In this document: positions 45,271 to 55,135 of the stretch, piece after piece
How the letters are laid out: every line of letters begins with the position of its first letter
How positions within the stretch are numbered: the stretch's first letter is position 1
DNA from: Azospirillum halopraeferens DSM 3675
GTDB lineage: Bacteria; Pseudomonadota; Alphaproteobacteria; Azospirillales; Azospirillaceae
Assembly: GCF_000429625.1 (NCBI RefSeq)
Contig: NZ_AUCF01000032.1
Location: 1-64,000 of the forward strand
DNA: 64,000 bases
Reading direction: 5' to 3'
Made by a program: the position numbers and the translations under genes
The notes under the pieces: generated by a model
What the model saw: only the letters and a program-made list of their open reading frames with translations
Database searches by the model: none
Told to the model about the DNA's origin: nothing

Positions 45271-46050
45271 TCAGCTCCGCCACTTCGGGTCACGTTTCTC
45301 CAGGAAGGCGCCCACGCCCTCGCGCCCCTCGTCCGAGGCGCGGACGGCCGCGATGCGGCGCGCCGTGTCGGCCATCACCGCCTCGTCGGTCGGCCGGCGG
45401 GCCACCGCGGCGATCAGGTCCTTGGCCGCGGCCTGCGCCGCCGGGCCGCACTCGAACAGGCGCTTGAGGATGCGGTCGCGCGCCCCGGCCAGCCCGTCCG
45501 CCGCGACGATCTCGTGCACCAGCCCCAGCCGGTGCGCCTCGGCGGCGGTGAAGCGTTCCGCCGTCAGGAAGTAGCGGCGACAGGCGCGCTCGCCCATGGC
45601 GGCGATCACGTAGGGGCTGATGACCGCGGGGATCAGCCCCAGCTTCACCTCCGACAGGGAGAACACCGCGGCGTCGGACGCCACGGCGATGTCGCAGGCC
45701 GCGATCAGCCCGACGCCGCCGCCGTAGGCCGCGCCCTGCACCACCGCCAGCGTCGGCTTCGGGCAGCGGTCGATGGTCTGCATCAGCGCGGCGAGCGCCA
45801 TGGCGTCGCGCAGGTTCTCCTCGTGGGAGTAGCCGGCCATGCGCTTCATCCAGCCGAGATCGGCCCCGGCGGAAAAGCTGGGGCCCGCGGATTCCAGCAC
45901 GACCGCGCGCACCTCCGGGTCCTCGCCCACCCCGGCGAAGGCCCCGGTGAGGTCGGCGATCAGCACGTCGTCGAAGGCGTTGTGCCGCTCCGGCCGGTTC
46001 AGCGCGATGGTGGCGACGCCGCCGGCGCGGGTGACGAGAATGTTGCTCAT
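45271..46050 (-). CDS. Methylglutaconyl-CoA hydratase (enoyl-CoA hydratase family)
   Basis: A 259-residue crotonase. FSAGADLGWMKRMAGYS and VQGAAYGGGVGLIAACDIAV form the oxyanion hole, and FSLSEVKLGLIPAVISPYVI holds the catalytic glutamate; the ISPYV sequence is characteristic of the leucine-pathway hydratase. It converts 3-methylglutaconyl-CoA to HMG-CoA. It lies between the two carboxylase subunits (10 nt after the beta subunit, 5 nt before alpha). Confidence 0.93.
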   Translation of the reverse strand: MSNILVTRAGGVATIALNRPERHNAFDDVLIADLTGAFAGVGEDPEVRAVVLESAGPSFSAGADLGWMKRMAGYSHEENLRDAMALAALMQTIDRCPKPTLAVVQGAAYGGGVGLIAACDIAVASDAAVFSLSEVKLGLIPAVISPYVIAAMGERACRRYFLTAERFTAAEAHRLGLVHEIVAADGLAGARDRILKRLFECGPAAQAAAKDLIAAVARRPTDEAVMADTARRIAAVRASDEGREGVGAFLEKRDPKWRS

Positions 46051-46060
46051 GCCCGACTCC

Positions 46061-47668
46061 TCACATGCGGAAGACGCCGAACGGCGTCGCGGGAACGGGG
46101 GCGTTGAGGGAGGCGGAGAGGCCCAGCCCCAGCACCATGCGCGTGTCGGCCGGATCGACGATGCCGTCGTCCCACAGCCGGGCGGAGGCGTAGTAGGGAT
46201 GCCCTTGCGTCTCGTACTGGCGGCGGATGGGGGCCTTGAACGCCTCCTCCTCCCCGGCCGGCCAGGTCTCGCCCCGGGCCTCCAGGTTGTCGCGCCGGAC
46301 CTGCGCCAGCACGTTGGCCGCCTGCTCGCCGCCCATGACGGAGATGCGGCCGTTGGGCCACATCCACAGGAAGCGCGGGGAGTAGGCGCGCCCGCACATG
46401 CCGTAGTTGCCGGCCCCGAAGGAGCCGCCGATGATCATGGTGAACTTCGGCACCTGCGCGCAGGCCACCGCCGTCACCAGCTTGGCGCCGTCCTTGGCGA
46501 TGCCGCCGGCCTCGTACTTGCGGCCGACCATGAAGCCGGTGATGTTCTGCAGGAAGATCAGCGGAATGCGGCGCTGGCAGCACAGCTCCACGAAGTGGGC
46601 GCCCTTCAGCGCGCTTTCGGAGAACAGGATGCCGTTGTTGGCGATGATGCCCACGGGATAGCCGAAGATGTGGGCGAAGCCGGTGACCAGCGTGCTGCCG
46701 TAGAGCGGCTTGAACTCGTCGAAGCGGGAGCCGTCGACCACGCGGGCGATCACCTCGCGCACGTCGAAGGGCTTGCGCGGGTCGGCGGGGATGATGCCGT
46801 ACAGCTCGCGCGGGTCGTACAGGGGCTCCTCCGGCGCGCGGATGTCGAGGCCGACGGACTTGACGCGGTTCAGGTTGCCGACGATGCGCCGGGCGGTGGC
46901 CAGGGCGTGGGCGTCGTTCAGCGCGTAATGGTCGGTCACGCCCGAGGTGCGGGAGTGGACGTCGGCGCCGCCCAGATCCTCGGCCGACACCACCTCGCCG
47001 GTCGCCGCCTTCACCAGGGGCGGGCCGCCCAGGAAGATGGTGCCCTGGTTGCGCACGATCACCGCCTCGTCCGACATGGCGGGCACATAGGCGCCGCCGG
47101 CGGTGCAGCTTCCCATCACCACGGCGATCTGCGGGATGCCCTTCGCCGACATGGTGGCCTGGTTGAAGAAGATGCGGCCGAAATGGTCGCGGTCGGGGAA
47201 GACCTCGTCCTGGTTGGGCAGGTTGGCGCCGCCGGAATCCACCAGGTAGACGCAGGGCAGGTTGTTCTGCTCCGCGATCTCCTGGGCGCGCAGGTGCTTC
47301 TTGACGGTGAGGGGGAAATAGGTCCCGCCCTTCACGGTGGCGTCGTTGACCACCACCATCACCTCGCGCCCGCAGACCGAGCCGATGCCGGTGATGATGC
47401 CGGCGGCCGGCACGTCCTCGGGGTAGACCCCGTGGGCGGCGAGCTGCGACAGCTCCAGGAACGGCGAGCCCACGTCGAGGAGCTGGCGGACGCGCTCGCG
47501 CGGCAGCAGCTTGCCGCGCGACAGGTGCTTGTCGCGCGCCTTGTCGCCGCCGCCCTGCTTGATCCGCGCCACGGTGGCGCGCAGATCGGCGACGAGCCCG
47601 GCCATCGCCTCGGCGTTCGCCTGGAACTCGGGCGAGCGCACGCTGACGGCGCTCTTCAGGACGGTCAT
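46061..47668 (-). CDS. 3-methylcrotonyl-CoA carboxylase, beta (carboxyltransferase) subunit
   Basis: A 535-residue carboxyltransferase. [20 protein letters not shown] is the family N-terminus; [20 protein letters not shown] and [20 protein letters not shown] are the acyl-CoA and biotin-binding oxyanion regions, the latter with the MCC-type [27 protein letters not shown] follows. With the biotin subunit it carboxylates 3-methylcrotonyl-CoA. ATG 47668; 19 nt separate it from the upstream acyl-CoA dehydrogenase gene. Confidence 0.96.
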   Translation of the reverse strand: MTVLKSAVSVRSPEFQANAEAMAGLVADLRATVARIKQGGGDKARDKHLSRGKLLPRERVRQLLDVGSPFLELSQLAAHGVYPEDVPAAGIITGIGSVCGREVMVVVNDATVKGGTYFPLTVKKHLRAQEIAEQNNLPCVYLVDSGGANLPNQDEVFPDRDHFGRIFFNQATMSAKGIPQIAVVMGSCTAGGAYVPAMSDEAVIVRNQGTIFLGGPPLVKAATGEVVSAEDLGGADVHSRTSGVTDHYALNDAHALATARRIVGNLNRVKSVGLDIRAPEEPLYDPRELYGIIPADPRKPFDVREVIARVVDGSRFDEFKPLYGSTLVTGFAHIFGYPVGIIANNGILFSESALKGAHFVELCCQRRIPLIFLQNITGFMVGRKYEAGGIAKDGAKLVTAVACAQVPKFTMIIGGSFGAGNYGMCGRAYSPRFLWMWPNGRISVMGGEQAANVLAQVRRDNLEARGETWPAGEEEAFKAPIRRQYETQGHPYYASARLWDDGIVDPADTRMVLGLGLSASLNAPVPATPFGVFRM

Positions 47669-47687
47669 TCCCCTGCTCTCCCGTTTC

Positions 47688-48824
47688 TCATTCGGCCAGC
47701 AGCGCGCGGCCGATGACCAGCCGCTGGATGTCGCTGGTGCCTTCGTAGATCTGGCAGACCCGGACGTCGCGGTAGATCCGCTCCACCGGGAAATCGTTGA
47801 GATAGCCGTAGCCGCCGTGGATCTGGATGGCGTCGGAGCACACGCGCTCCGCCATCTCCGAGGCGAAGAGCTTGGCCATGGACGCCTCCTTCAGGCACGG
47901 CTCCCCGGCGTCGCGCAAGGACGCCGCGTGCAGCACGAGCTGGTGCGCCGCCTCGACCTGCGTCGCCATGTCGGCCAGGCGGAAGGCCACCGCCTGGTGG
48001 TTGGCGATGACGGTGCCGAAGCTCTGCCGCTCCAGGGCGTAGCGCCGGGCGTGCTCGAACGCGGATCGGGCCATGCCGACGGCCTGGGCGGCGATGCCGA
48101 TGCGCCCGCCCTCCAGGTTGGCCAGCGCGATGCGGTACCCCGCCCCCTCGTCACCCAGCATCAGGTCGGCGGGGATGCGCACCTCGTCCAGCGTCATCTG
48201 GCAGGTGTCGGAGCAGTTCTGCCCCAGCTTGTCCTCGACCCGCGCCACCCGGAACCCCGGCGTGTCCGTCGGCACCAGGAAGGCGGTGATGCCCTTCTTG
48301 CCGCGCTCCGGGTCGGACACCGCGAAGACGATGGCGAGGTCGGCGTTGCGGCCGGACGTGATGAACTGCTTGGTGCCGCTGAGCACCCAGTGGTTGCCGT
48401 CACGCCGCGCCCTGGTCTTGATGGCGGCGGCGTCGGAGCCGGCCGCCGGCTCGGTCAGGCAGAAGCAGCCGAGCTTCTCGCCGCGCGCCATAGGGCGCAG
48501 CCACTCCTGCTTCTGCTCGGTCGAGCCGAACCTGAGGATCGGCATGCAGCCGACGGAGTTGTGCACGCTCATGATGGTGGAGACGGCGCCGTCGCCGGCG
48601 GCGATCTCCTCGATCGCCAGGGCATAGGAGACGTAGTCGGTCCCCGCCCCGTCCCACTCCTCCGGCACCACCATGCCCATGAGGCCGAGCCGGCCCATCT
48701 CGGCCAGTTCCTCCTTCGGGAAGGCGTGCGTGCGGTCCCGCTCCGCCGCGGTCGGGGCCAGCCGCTCCGTGGCGAAGGCGCGCGCCATGTCGCGCACCAT
48801 CGTCTGCTCTTCGCTGAGGCGCAT
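47688..48824 (-). CDS. Short/branched-chain acyl-CoA dehydrogenase
   Basis: A 378-residue flavoenzyme. [20 protein letters not shown] and [16 protein letters not shown] bind FAD; catalytic Glu is in [20 protein letters not shown]. Unlike the isovaleryl-CoA dehydrogenase of the same operon it lacks the LDYER motif, so it likely handles another short or branched acyl-CoA such as isobutyryl- or 2-methylbutyryl-CoA from valine or isoleucine (inference). ATG 48824 has GGGAGGA at 4 nt. A 14-bp hairpin precedes it in the spacer after the thiolase gene. Confidence 0.92.
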   Translation of the reverse strand: MRLSEEQTMVRDMARAFATERLAPTAAERDRTHAFPKEELAEMGRLGLMGMVVPEEWDGAGTDYVSYALAIEEIAAGDGAVSTIMSVHNSVGCMPILRFGSTEQKQEWLRPMARGEKLGCFCLTEPAAGSDAAAIKTRARRDGNHWVLSGTKQFITSGRNADLAIVFAVSDPERGKKGITAFLVPTDTPGFRVARVEDKLGQNCSDTCQMTLDEVRIPADLMLGDEGAGYRIALANLEGGRIGIAAQAVGMARSAFEHARRYALERQSFGTVIANHQAVAFRLADMATQVEAAHQLVLHAASLRDAGEPCLKEASMAKLFASEMAERVCSDAIQIHGGYGYLNDFPVERIYRDVRVCQIYEGTSDIQRLVIGRALLAE

Positions 48825-48849
48825 GGTTTCCTCCCCCCTTGTTCTTCTT

Positions 48850-48880
48850 CTCCCTCCCCCGCCTCCGGCGGGGGAGGGAG
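48850..48880 (-). repeat. GC-clamp hairpin inside the liu operon
   Basis: CTCCCTCCCCCGCC at 48850-48863 pairs perfectly (14 bp) with 48867-48880 around a 3-nt loop, between the thiolase stop and the next gene. It shares the CCCTCCCCCG/CGGGGGAGGG core with the hairpin at 51360-51400. Confidence 0.75.
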
Positions 48881-48889
48881 TGACGTGCG

Positions 48890-50071
48890 TTACACCCGCT
48901 CCACCGCCATGGCCGTGGCTTCGCCGCCGCCGATGCACAGCGACGCCACGCCCTTCTTCAGGCCGTACTTCTCCATGGCCGCCAGCAGCGTCACCAGGAT
49001 GCGCGCACCCGAAGCGCCGATGGGGTGGCCCAGCGCGCACGCCCCGCCGTGGACGTTCACCTTGTCGTGCGGCAGGTCCAGGTCGCGCATGGCCGCCATG
49101 GCGACCACGGCGAACGCCTCGTTCACCTCGTAGAGGTCCACGTCGCGGGCGTCCCAGCCCGTCTTTTCCAGCAGCGTGCGGATGGCGAAGACGGGGGCGG
49201 TCGTGAACAGGGCCGGCGCCTGAGCATGGGTCGCGTGGCCCCGGATCTCCGCCAGAACCGGCAGGCCGCGCCGCTCCGCCTGCGAGCGGCGCATCAGCAC
49301 CAGCGCCGCCGCACCGTCGGAGATGGAGGAGGCGTTGGCGGCCGTCACCGTGCCGTCCTTGCGGAAGGCCGGCTTCAGCAGCGGGATCTTGTCGGGCTGG
49401 CCCTTCAGCGGCTGCTCGTCCCGGTCCACCACCGTGTCGCCCTTGCGGCCGGCGACGGTGACGGGGACGATCTCGGCCGCGAACCCGCCGTCCAGGGTGG
49501 CGCGGCGCGCCCGCTCCAGGCTCGCGATGGCGTAGGCGTCCTGGGCCTCGCGGGTGAACTGATAGGACCGGGCGCAGTCCTCGGCGAAGGTGCCCATCAG
49601 GCGGCCCTTGTCGTAGGCATCCTCCAGCCCGTCCAGGAACATGTGGTCCAGCACCCGGCCATGCCCCATGCGGTAGCCGCCGCGCGCCCGGTCCAGCAGG
49701 TAGGGGGCGTTGGTCATGCTCTCCATGCCGCCGGCGACCATGATGTCGGCGCTGCCCGCCGCGATCAGGTCGTGGGCGAACATGGCGGCCTTCATGCCGG
49801 AGCCGCACATCTTGTTGACGGTGGTGCAGCCGGTGCCCTGCGGCAGGCCGGCGCCCAGCGCCGCCTGGCGGGCCGGGGCCTGGCCCTGGCCGGCCGGCAG
49901 GACGCAGCCCATGATCACCTCGCCCACGTCCTCGGGCGCGATGCGCGCCCGCTCGACCGCGGCCCGGATGGCGGCCGCCCCCAGCTCCGAAGCGGTCAGG
50001 GCCTGCAGGTCCCCCTGGAAGCCGCCCATGGGCGTGCGGGCGGCGCCGGCGATGACGATGGGATCGGTCAT
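48890..50071 (-). CDS. Acetyl-CoA C-acetyltransferase
   Basis: A 393-residue thiolase II. Nucleophilic Cys in [17 protein letters not shown], His in [19 protein letters not shown] and the second Cys in [19 protein letters not shown]. It would interconvert acetoacetyl-CoA and acetyl-CoA, finishing leucine/isoleucine degradation. ATG 50071 lies 13 nt after the isovaleryl-CoA dehydrogenase stop. Confidence 0.95.
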   Translation of the reverse strand: MTDPIVIAGAARTPMGGFQGDLQALTASELGAAAIRAAVERARIAPEDVGEVIMGCVLPAGQGQAPARQAALGAGLPQGTGCTTVNKMCGSGMKAAMFAHDLIAAGSADIMVAGGMESMTNAPYLLDRARGGYRMGHGRVLDHMFLDGLEDAYDKGRLMGTFAEDCARSYQFTREAQDAYAIASLERARRATLDGGFAAEIVPVTVAGRKGDTVVDRDEQPLKGQPDKIPLLKPAFRKDGTVTAANASSISDGAAALVLMRRSQAERRGLPVLAEIRGHATHAQAPALFTTAPVFAIRTLLEKTGWDARDVDLYEVNEAFAVVAMAAMRDLDLPHDKVNVHGGACALGHPIGASGARILVTLLAAMEKYGLKKGVASLCIGGGEATAMAVERV

Positions 50072-50084
50072 GGAATGGGCGTCC

Positions 50085-51257
50085 TTACTTCGTCTCGTTG
50101 AACAGTTCGCGGCCGATCAGCATGCGGCGGATCTCGCTGGTGCCGGCCCCGATCTCGTAGAGCTTGGCGTCGCGCAGCAGGCGGCCGGTCGGATACTCAT
50201 TGATGTAGCCGTTGCCGCCCAGGCATTGAATGGCCTCCAGCGCCATCCAGGTGGCCTTTTCGGCGGCGTACAGGATCACGCCGGCGGCGTCCTTGCGGGT
50301 GGTCTCGCCGCGGTCGCACGCCTTGGCGACGGCGTACACGTACGCCTTGCAGGCGTTCATGGTCGTGTACATGTCGGCGATCTTGCCCTGCATGAGCTGG
50401 AACTCGCCGATCGACTGGCCGAACTGCTTGCGGTCGTGGATGTAGGGGATGACCACGTCCATGCACGCCTGCATGATGCCGACGGGTCCGGCGGCCAGCA
50501 CCGCCCGCTCGTAATCGAGACCGGACATCAGCACGTTGACGCCCTTGCCGACGGCGCCCAGCACGTTCTCCTCCGGCACCTCGCAATCCTCGAACACCAG
50601 CTCGCCGGTGTTGGAGCCGCGCATGCCCAGCTTGTCCAGCTTCTGCGCCACCGAGAAGCCCTTCATCCCCTTCTCGATGATGAAGGTGGTGATGCCGCGG
50701 GGGCCGGCCTCGGGGTCGGTCTTGGCGTAGACCACCAGCGTGTCGGCCTCCGGCCCGTTGGTGATCCACATCTTGGTGCCGTTGAGGACGTAGCGGTCGC
50801 CCTTCTTCTCCGCGCGCAGGCGCATGGAGACCACGTCCGAGCCCGCCCCCGGCTCCGACATGGCGAGCGCGCCGACGTGCTCTCCCGAGATCAGCTTGGG
50901 CAGGTACTTCGTCTTCTGCGCCTGGTTGCCGTTGCGGCGGATCTGGTTGACGCAGAGGTTGGAGTGGGCGCCGTAGCTGAGGCCGACGGAGGCCGAGGCG
51001 CGGGAGACCTCCTCCATCGCCACCACATGCTCCAGATAGCCCATGCCGGCGCCGCCGTACTCCTCCTCCACGGTCACGCCGAGGATGCCGAGGTCGCCCA
51101 TCTTGCGCCAGAGATCGGCGGGAAAGTCGTTCTCCCGGTCGATGTCGGCCGCCCGCGGCGCGATCTCGTCGGCGGCGAAGGACGCCACCGAGGAACGCAG
51201 CATGTCGGCGGTCTCGCCGAGATCGAAGTTCAGCGTCGGGTACTGGTTGGACAGCAT
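50085..51257 (-). CDS. Isovaleryl-CoA dehydrogenase
   Basis: A 390-residue flavoenzyme starting leucine-specific oxidation (isovaleryl-CoA to 3-methylcrotonyl-CoA). The diagnostic segment [20 protein letters not shown] contains the catalytic Glu of the isovaleryl group; [20 protein letters not shown] and [20 protein letters not shown] bind FAD. ATG 51257 (MLSNQYPTL) has GGGGAGG at 8 nt. First gene of the liu operon, with an 18-bp palindrome 60-77 nt upstream of its start. Confidence 0.96.
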   Translation of the reverse strand: MLSNQYPTLNFDLGETADMLRSSVASFAADEIAPRAADIDRENDFPADLWRKMGDLGILGVTVEEEYGGAGMGYLEHVVAMEEVSRASASVGLSYGAHSNLCVNQIRRNGNQAQKTKYLPKLISGEHVGALAMSEPGAGSDVVSMRLRAEKKGDRYVLNGTKMWITNGPEADTLVVYAKTDPEAGPRGITTFIIEKGMKGFSVAQKLDKLGMRGSNTGELVFEDCEVPEENVLGAVGKGVNVLMSGLDYERAVLAAGPVGIMQACMDVVIPYIHDRKQFGQSIGEFQLMQGKIADMYTTMNACKAYVYAVAKACDRGETTRKDAAGVILYAAEKATWMALEAIQCLGGNGYINEYPTGRLLRDAKLYEIGAGTSEIRRMLIGRELFNETK

Positions 51258-51316
51258 GCGCAGGGCCTCCCCATCGAAGGACGTTCTTGGCCCCGGAACC
51301 GCCGGGGCGACACGGT

Positions 51317-51334
51317 CCATACGGTACCGTATGG
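51317..51334. promoter_or_regulatory. 18-bp perfect palindrome in the liu promoter region
   Basis: CCATACGGTACCGTATGG, fully self-complementary, lies between the liu operon start (51257) and the terminator-like hairpin of the preceding operon. Probable operator for the liu operon; it does not match the LiuR-like site seen at 39698. Confidence 0.6.
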
Positions 51335-51359
51335 TCAGGCACGGGACAAGTGCCGCATC

Positions 51360-51400
51360 CGTCGTTCCCTCCCCCGGCGAAGCCGGGGGAGGGAACGACG
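51360..51400 (-). terminator. 19-bp hairpin after the aldehyde dehydrogenase gene
   Basis: Perfect 19-bp stem (51360-51378 with 51382-51400), GAA-type 3-nt loop, starting 8 nt past the aldehyde dehydrogenase stop. No T-run. It shares the CCCTCCCCCG core with 48850-48880. Likely ends the importer operon before the liu promoter. Confidence 0.7.
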
Positions 51401-51408
51401 GTCAGCCA

Positions 51409-52905
51409 TCACGTCATGTTGATGATGATCGTCTTCTTGTGGGTGAAGTGCTCCAGCATCGACTCCAGGGACGCCTCCTTGCCCAGGCCCGAGGTCTTGA
51501 CGCCGCCGTAGCTGAGGTTGGGCTGCACCACCAGGTTCTGGTTGACCTGCACGAAGCCCGCCTCCAGCCGGTGGACGGCGTCCAGGGCCAGCTTCAGGTC
51601 GTTGGTCCACACGGTGGCGGCCAGGCCGTACTCGCTGTCGTTGGCGGCGGCGATGACCTCCTCGTAGTCGGTCCAGCGGATGACGCAGCAGACGGGGCCG
51701 AAGATCTCCTCGCGCGCGACGCGGTCGTCGTTGGTGACGCCGGTGAAGATGACGGGGCGCACGAACAGCCCCTTGGCCAGCTTCGGGTCGTCGGGCATGG
51801 CCGAGCATTCGTGCGCCGTGACGCCCGCCCCCTGCTTGCCCAGCGCGATGTAGGAGCGCACGCGGTCGAGCTGCTGGGGCGACACGATGGTGCCGATGTC
51901 GGTCGCCTCGTCCAGCGGGTCGCCCATCTTCATGGCGTCGACCCTGGCCTTCAGCCGCTCGACGAAGGCGTCGTGGATGCTGTCATGGACGAACAGGCGC
52001 GACGACGCCGTGCAGCTCTGCCCCTGGCGGGTGAAGCGCATGCCGGCGATGGCGCCGTCCACCGCCCGCGCCAGGTCGGCATCGGCGCAGACGATCATCG
52101 GGCTCTTGCCGCCCAGTTCCAGCGTCACCGGGATCAGCTTCTCTGCGGCCGCCTTGTAGACGATCCGGCCGGTTTCCACCGAACCGGTGAACGTCACCTT
52201 CTTCACGTCCCTGTGGGCGACCAGCGGCGCACCGCACTCCGGCCCGTAGCCGGCGAGGATGTTGACGAGGCCGGCCGGCAGGATCGTGTTCATGATCTGC
52301 ACGACGCGCAGCACGGTCAGCGGCGACTCCTCGGCCGACTTGACCACCACGGCGTTGCCGGCGACCAGCGCCGGGGCGATCTTCATCGCCATCAGCAGCA
52401 GCGGCACGTTCCACGGGATGATGGAGCCGACCACGCCCACCGGCTCGCGCACGGTCATGGTCAGCATGTTGGGGTTGAAGGGCACCGTCTCGCCCTTCAG
52501 CTCCGACGCCAGACCGCCGAAGAAGACGAACATGTCGGCCAGCACCGACGCCTCGACCCGCGATTCCGTGCGCAGGGCCTTGCCGGTCTCCAGCGCCACC
52601 AGGCGCCCCAGCTCCTCCACCCGCTCCATCAGCGCCTGACCGCATGCGGCGACCAACTTGCCGCGTTCGCGCGCCGGGCGCTTGGCCCACGCCTTCTGGG
52701 CGACCTTCGCCGCGGCGACGGCGGCGTCCACGTCGGCCTCCTCGCTGAAGGGGGCCTGCGCCACCTCCTCGCCGGTGGCCGGGTTGACGACGGGGAAGGT
52801 CCGGCCGGACGCGGCGGGGCGGAAGGCGCCGTCCACCAGATTGTATCCGGACAGGCTGCGGGCCAGCGCGAAGGGGTCGAGCTGGATGGCGAGATCGGCG
52901 GTCAT
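51409..52905 (-). CDS. NAD(P)-dependent aldehyde dehydrogenase
   Basis: A 498-residue ALDH-superfamily enzyme. GSIIPWNVPLLLMAMKIAPA and AVVVKSAEESPL bind cofactor; PVTLELGGKSPMIV contains the general-base Glu; FTRQGQSCTASSRLFVHDS contains the catalytic Cys; YGGVKTSGLGKEASLESMLE closes the sequence. Substrate not predictable; last gene of the importer/acyl-CoA ligase operon, so it may oxidise an aldehyde intermediate of the imported compound to the acid activated by the neighbouring ligases. ATG 52905. Confidence 0.92.
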   Translation of the reverse strand: MTADLAIQLDPFALARSLSGYNLVDGAFRPAASGRTFPVVNPATGEEVAQAPFSEEADVDAAVAAAKVAQKAWAKRPARERGKLVAACGQALMERVEELGRLVALETGKALRTESRVEASVLADMFVFFGGLASELKGETVPFNPNMLTMTVREPVGVVGSIIPWNVPLLLMAMKIAPALVAGNAVVVKSAEESPLTVLRVVQIMNTILPAGLVNILAGYGPECGAPLVAHRDVKKVTFTGSVETGRIVYKAAAEKLIPVTLELGGKSPMIVCADADLARAVDGAIAGMRFTRQGQSCTASSRLFVHDSIHDAFVERLKARVDAMKMGDPLDEATDIGTIVSPQQLDRVRSYIALGKQGAGVTAHECSAMPDDPKLAKGLFVRPVIFTGVTNDDRVAREEIFGPVCCVIRWTDYEEVIAAANDSEYGLAATVWTNDLKLALDAVHRLEAGFVQVNQNLVVQPNLSYGGVKTSGLGKEASLESMLEHFTHKKTIIINMT

Positions 52906-52941
52906 AGGGTGCGTCCTTGGTGTCGTTCGTGTCTTTTTGGT

Positions 52942-54171
52942 TCAGGCGCGGGCGTCTTCGATGACCTTGCCGTCGTTGGGCAGGCCACCGGGGGCGACGA
53001 ACTCCACCACCCCTTTCAGCTTGGTGACGGAGGCCAGCGTCTCGCGCACGGCCGCCGCCAGTGTATCGCCGGGGTCCGGCACCTCGCAACGAAGCGTCAT
53101 GGTGTCATTGGCGTCGGCCCGTCCGACCACCAGGCGGGCGCGGGCAATCTCGGGGTGGCGGCGCACCACCTCCGCCACCTGCCCGGGGTGGACGAACATG
53201 CCCTTGATCTTGGTCGTCTGGTCGGCGCGGCCCATCCAGCCCTTCAGGCGCATGTTGGTGCGCCCGCACGGGCTGGTGCCCGGCAGCACGGCGGACAGGT
53301 CGCCGGTGGCGAAGCGGACCAGCGGGTAGGCGCGGTTGAAGGTGGTGACCACCACCTCCCCCACCTCGCCGTCCGGGACGGGGTCGCCGGTGCCGGGACG
53401 CACGATCTCCACGATCACCCCCTCGTCCACCACCAGGCCGGCGCGCGCGGCGGTCTCGTAGGCAACGATGCCCAGGTCGGCGGTGCCGTAGCTCTGGTAC
53501 ACGTCGATGCCGCGGCTCTGGTAGAAGGCGCGGGCGTCGGGCAGGTAGGGGCCGCCGGTGACGTGGCCGACGGCGAGGCAGGAGGCGTCGAGCGCCAGCT
53601 CGTCCGCCTTCTCCAGGATCAGCTTGAGGAAGTCGGGCGTGCCGATGTAGCCGCGCGGCCGCAACGCCGCGGCGACCTGCGCCTGCATCTCGGTGTTGCC
53701 GGTGCCGGCGGGGATGACGGCGCAGCCGATGGCGTGCGCCCCCGTCTCGAACATGGAGCCGGCCGGGGTGAGGTGGTAGGCGAAACAGTTCTGCACCAGG
53801 TCGCCCTTGCGCAGGCCGGTGGCGTAGAGGGCGCGCGCCGTGCGCCAGGGGTCACGGCCGTGGGGCTCCGGGTCGTGGATCGGGCCGGGGGACGCGAAGA
53901 CGCGCGCCAGCTCACCGACCGCGACCGCCGCCAGCCCGCCGAAGGGCGGCGCCGCCTTTTGCAGGGCGATCAGGTCCGCCTTGCGCGTCACCGGCAGGGC
54001 CGCCAGCGCCGCCCGGTCGCGCACCGAGGCCGGGTCCACCTCGGCCAGCAGGGACGCGAAGTAGGGGGCGCTCGCCCTGGCGTGGGCGATCTGCTCCGGC
54101 AGGGCCGCGAACAGCGCGGTCTCCCGTTCGTCCGGGGTGCGCGTTTCGAGAGTGTCGTAGAAATCGCCCAT
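52942..54171 (-). CDS. Phenylacetate-CoA-ligase-like adenylate-forming protein with altered P-loop
   Basis: A 409-residue protein of the PaaK-like AMP-binding group. The late motifs are kept: YQSYGTADLGIVAYE (A5-like), RFATGDLSAVLPG (A7) and MGRADQTTKIKGMFVHPGQV (A8 and hinge), then a C-terminal subdomain. The ATP-binding P-loop, SSGTTGxPT in PaaK, is replaced at residues 93-104 by ASPGPIHDPEPH, so ATP-dependent activity is uncertain. I recall similar SPGPI-type proteins beside Liv-type transporters, so this may be a family trait. ATG 54171, 33 nt after livF. Confidence 0.8.
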   Translation of the reverse strand: MGDFYDTLETRTPDERETALFAALPEQIAHARASAPYFASLLAEVDPASVRDRAALAALPVTRKADLIALQKAAPPFGGLAAVAVGELARVFASPGPIHDPEPHGRDPWRTARALYATGLRKGDLVQNCFAYHLTPAGSMFETGAHAIGCAVIPAGTGNTEMQAQVAAALRPRGYIGTPDFLKLILEKADELALDASCLAVGHVTGGPYLPDARAFYQSRGIDVYQSYGTADLGIVAYETAARAGLVVDEGVIVEIVRPGTGDPVPDGEVGEVVVTTFNRAYPLVRFATGDLSAVLPGTSPCGRTNMRLKGWMGRADQTTKIKGMFVHPGQVAEVVRRHPEIARARLVVGRADANDTMTLRCEVPDPGDTLAAAVRETLASVTKLKGVVEFVAPGGLPNDGKVIEDARA

Positions 54172-54204
54172 GGGTATTCGTTTTCCCTTGTCCGGCGCGG
54201 CGGC

Positions 54205-55062
<858 letters not shown>

Positions 55063-55090
55063 GCGGCACCTGGAACGTTGCTCGGAAGGG

Positions 55091-55124
55091 GTGGAACCGC
55101 CCGCCCGGCGGCGGGCGGTTCCAC
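55091..55124 (-). promoter_or_regulatory. Intra-operon hairpin between binding-protein gene and livF
   Basis: Perfect 15-bp stem GTGGAACCGCCCGCC (55091-55105) with 55110-55124 and a 4-nt loop, 12 nt after the binding-protein stop. No T-run. Such structures after binding-protein genes protect the upstream mRNA or attenuate the downstream gene. Confidence 0.7.
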
Positions 55125-55135
55125 GGGACGCGGGA

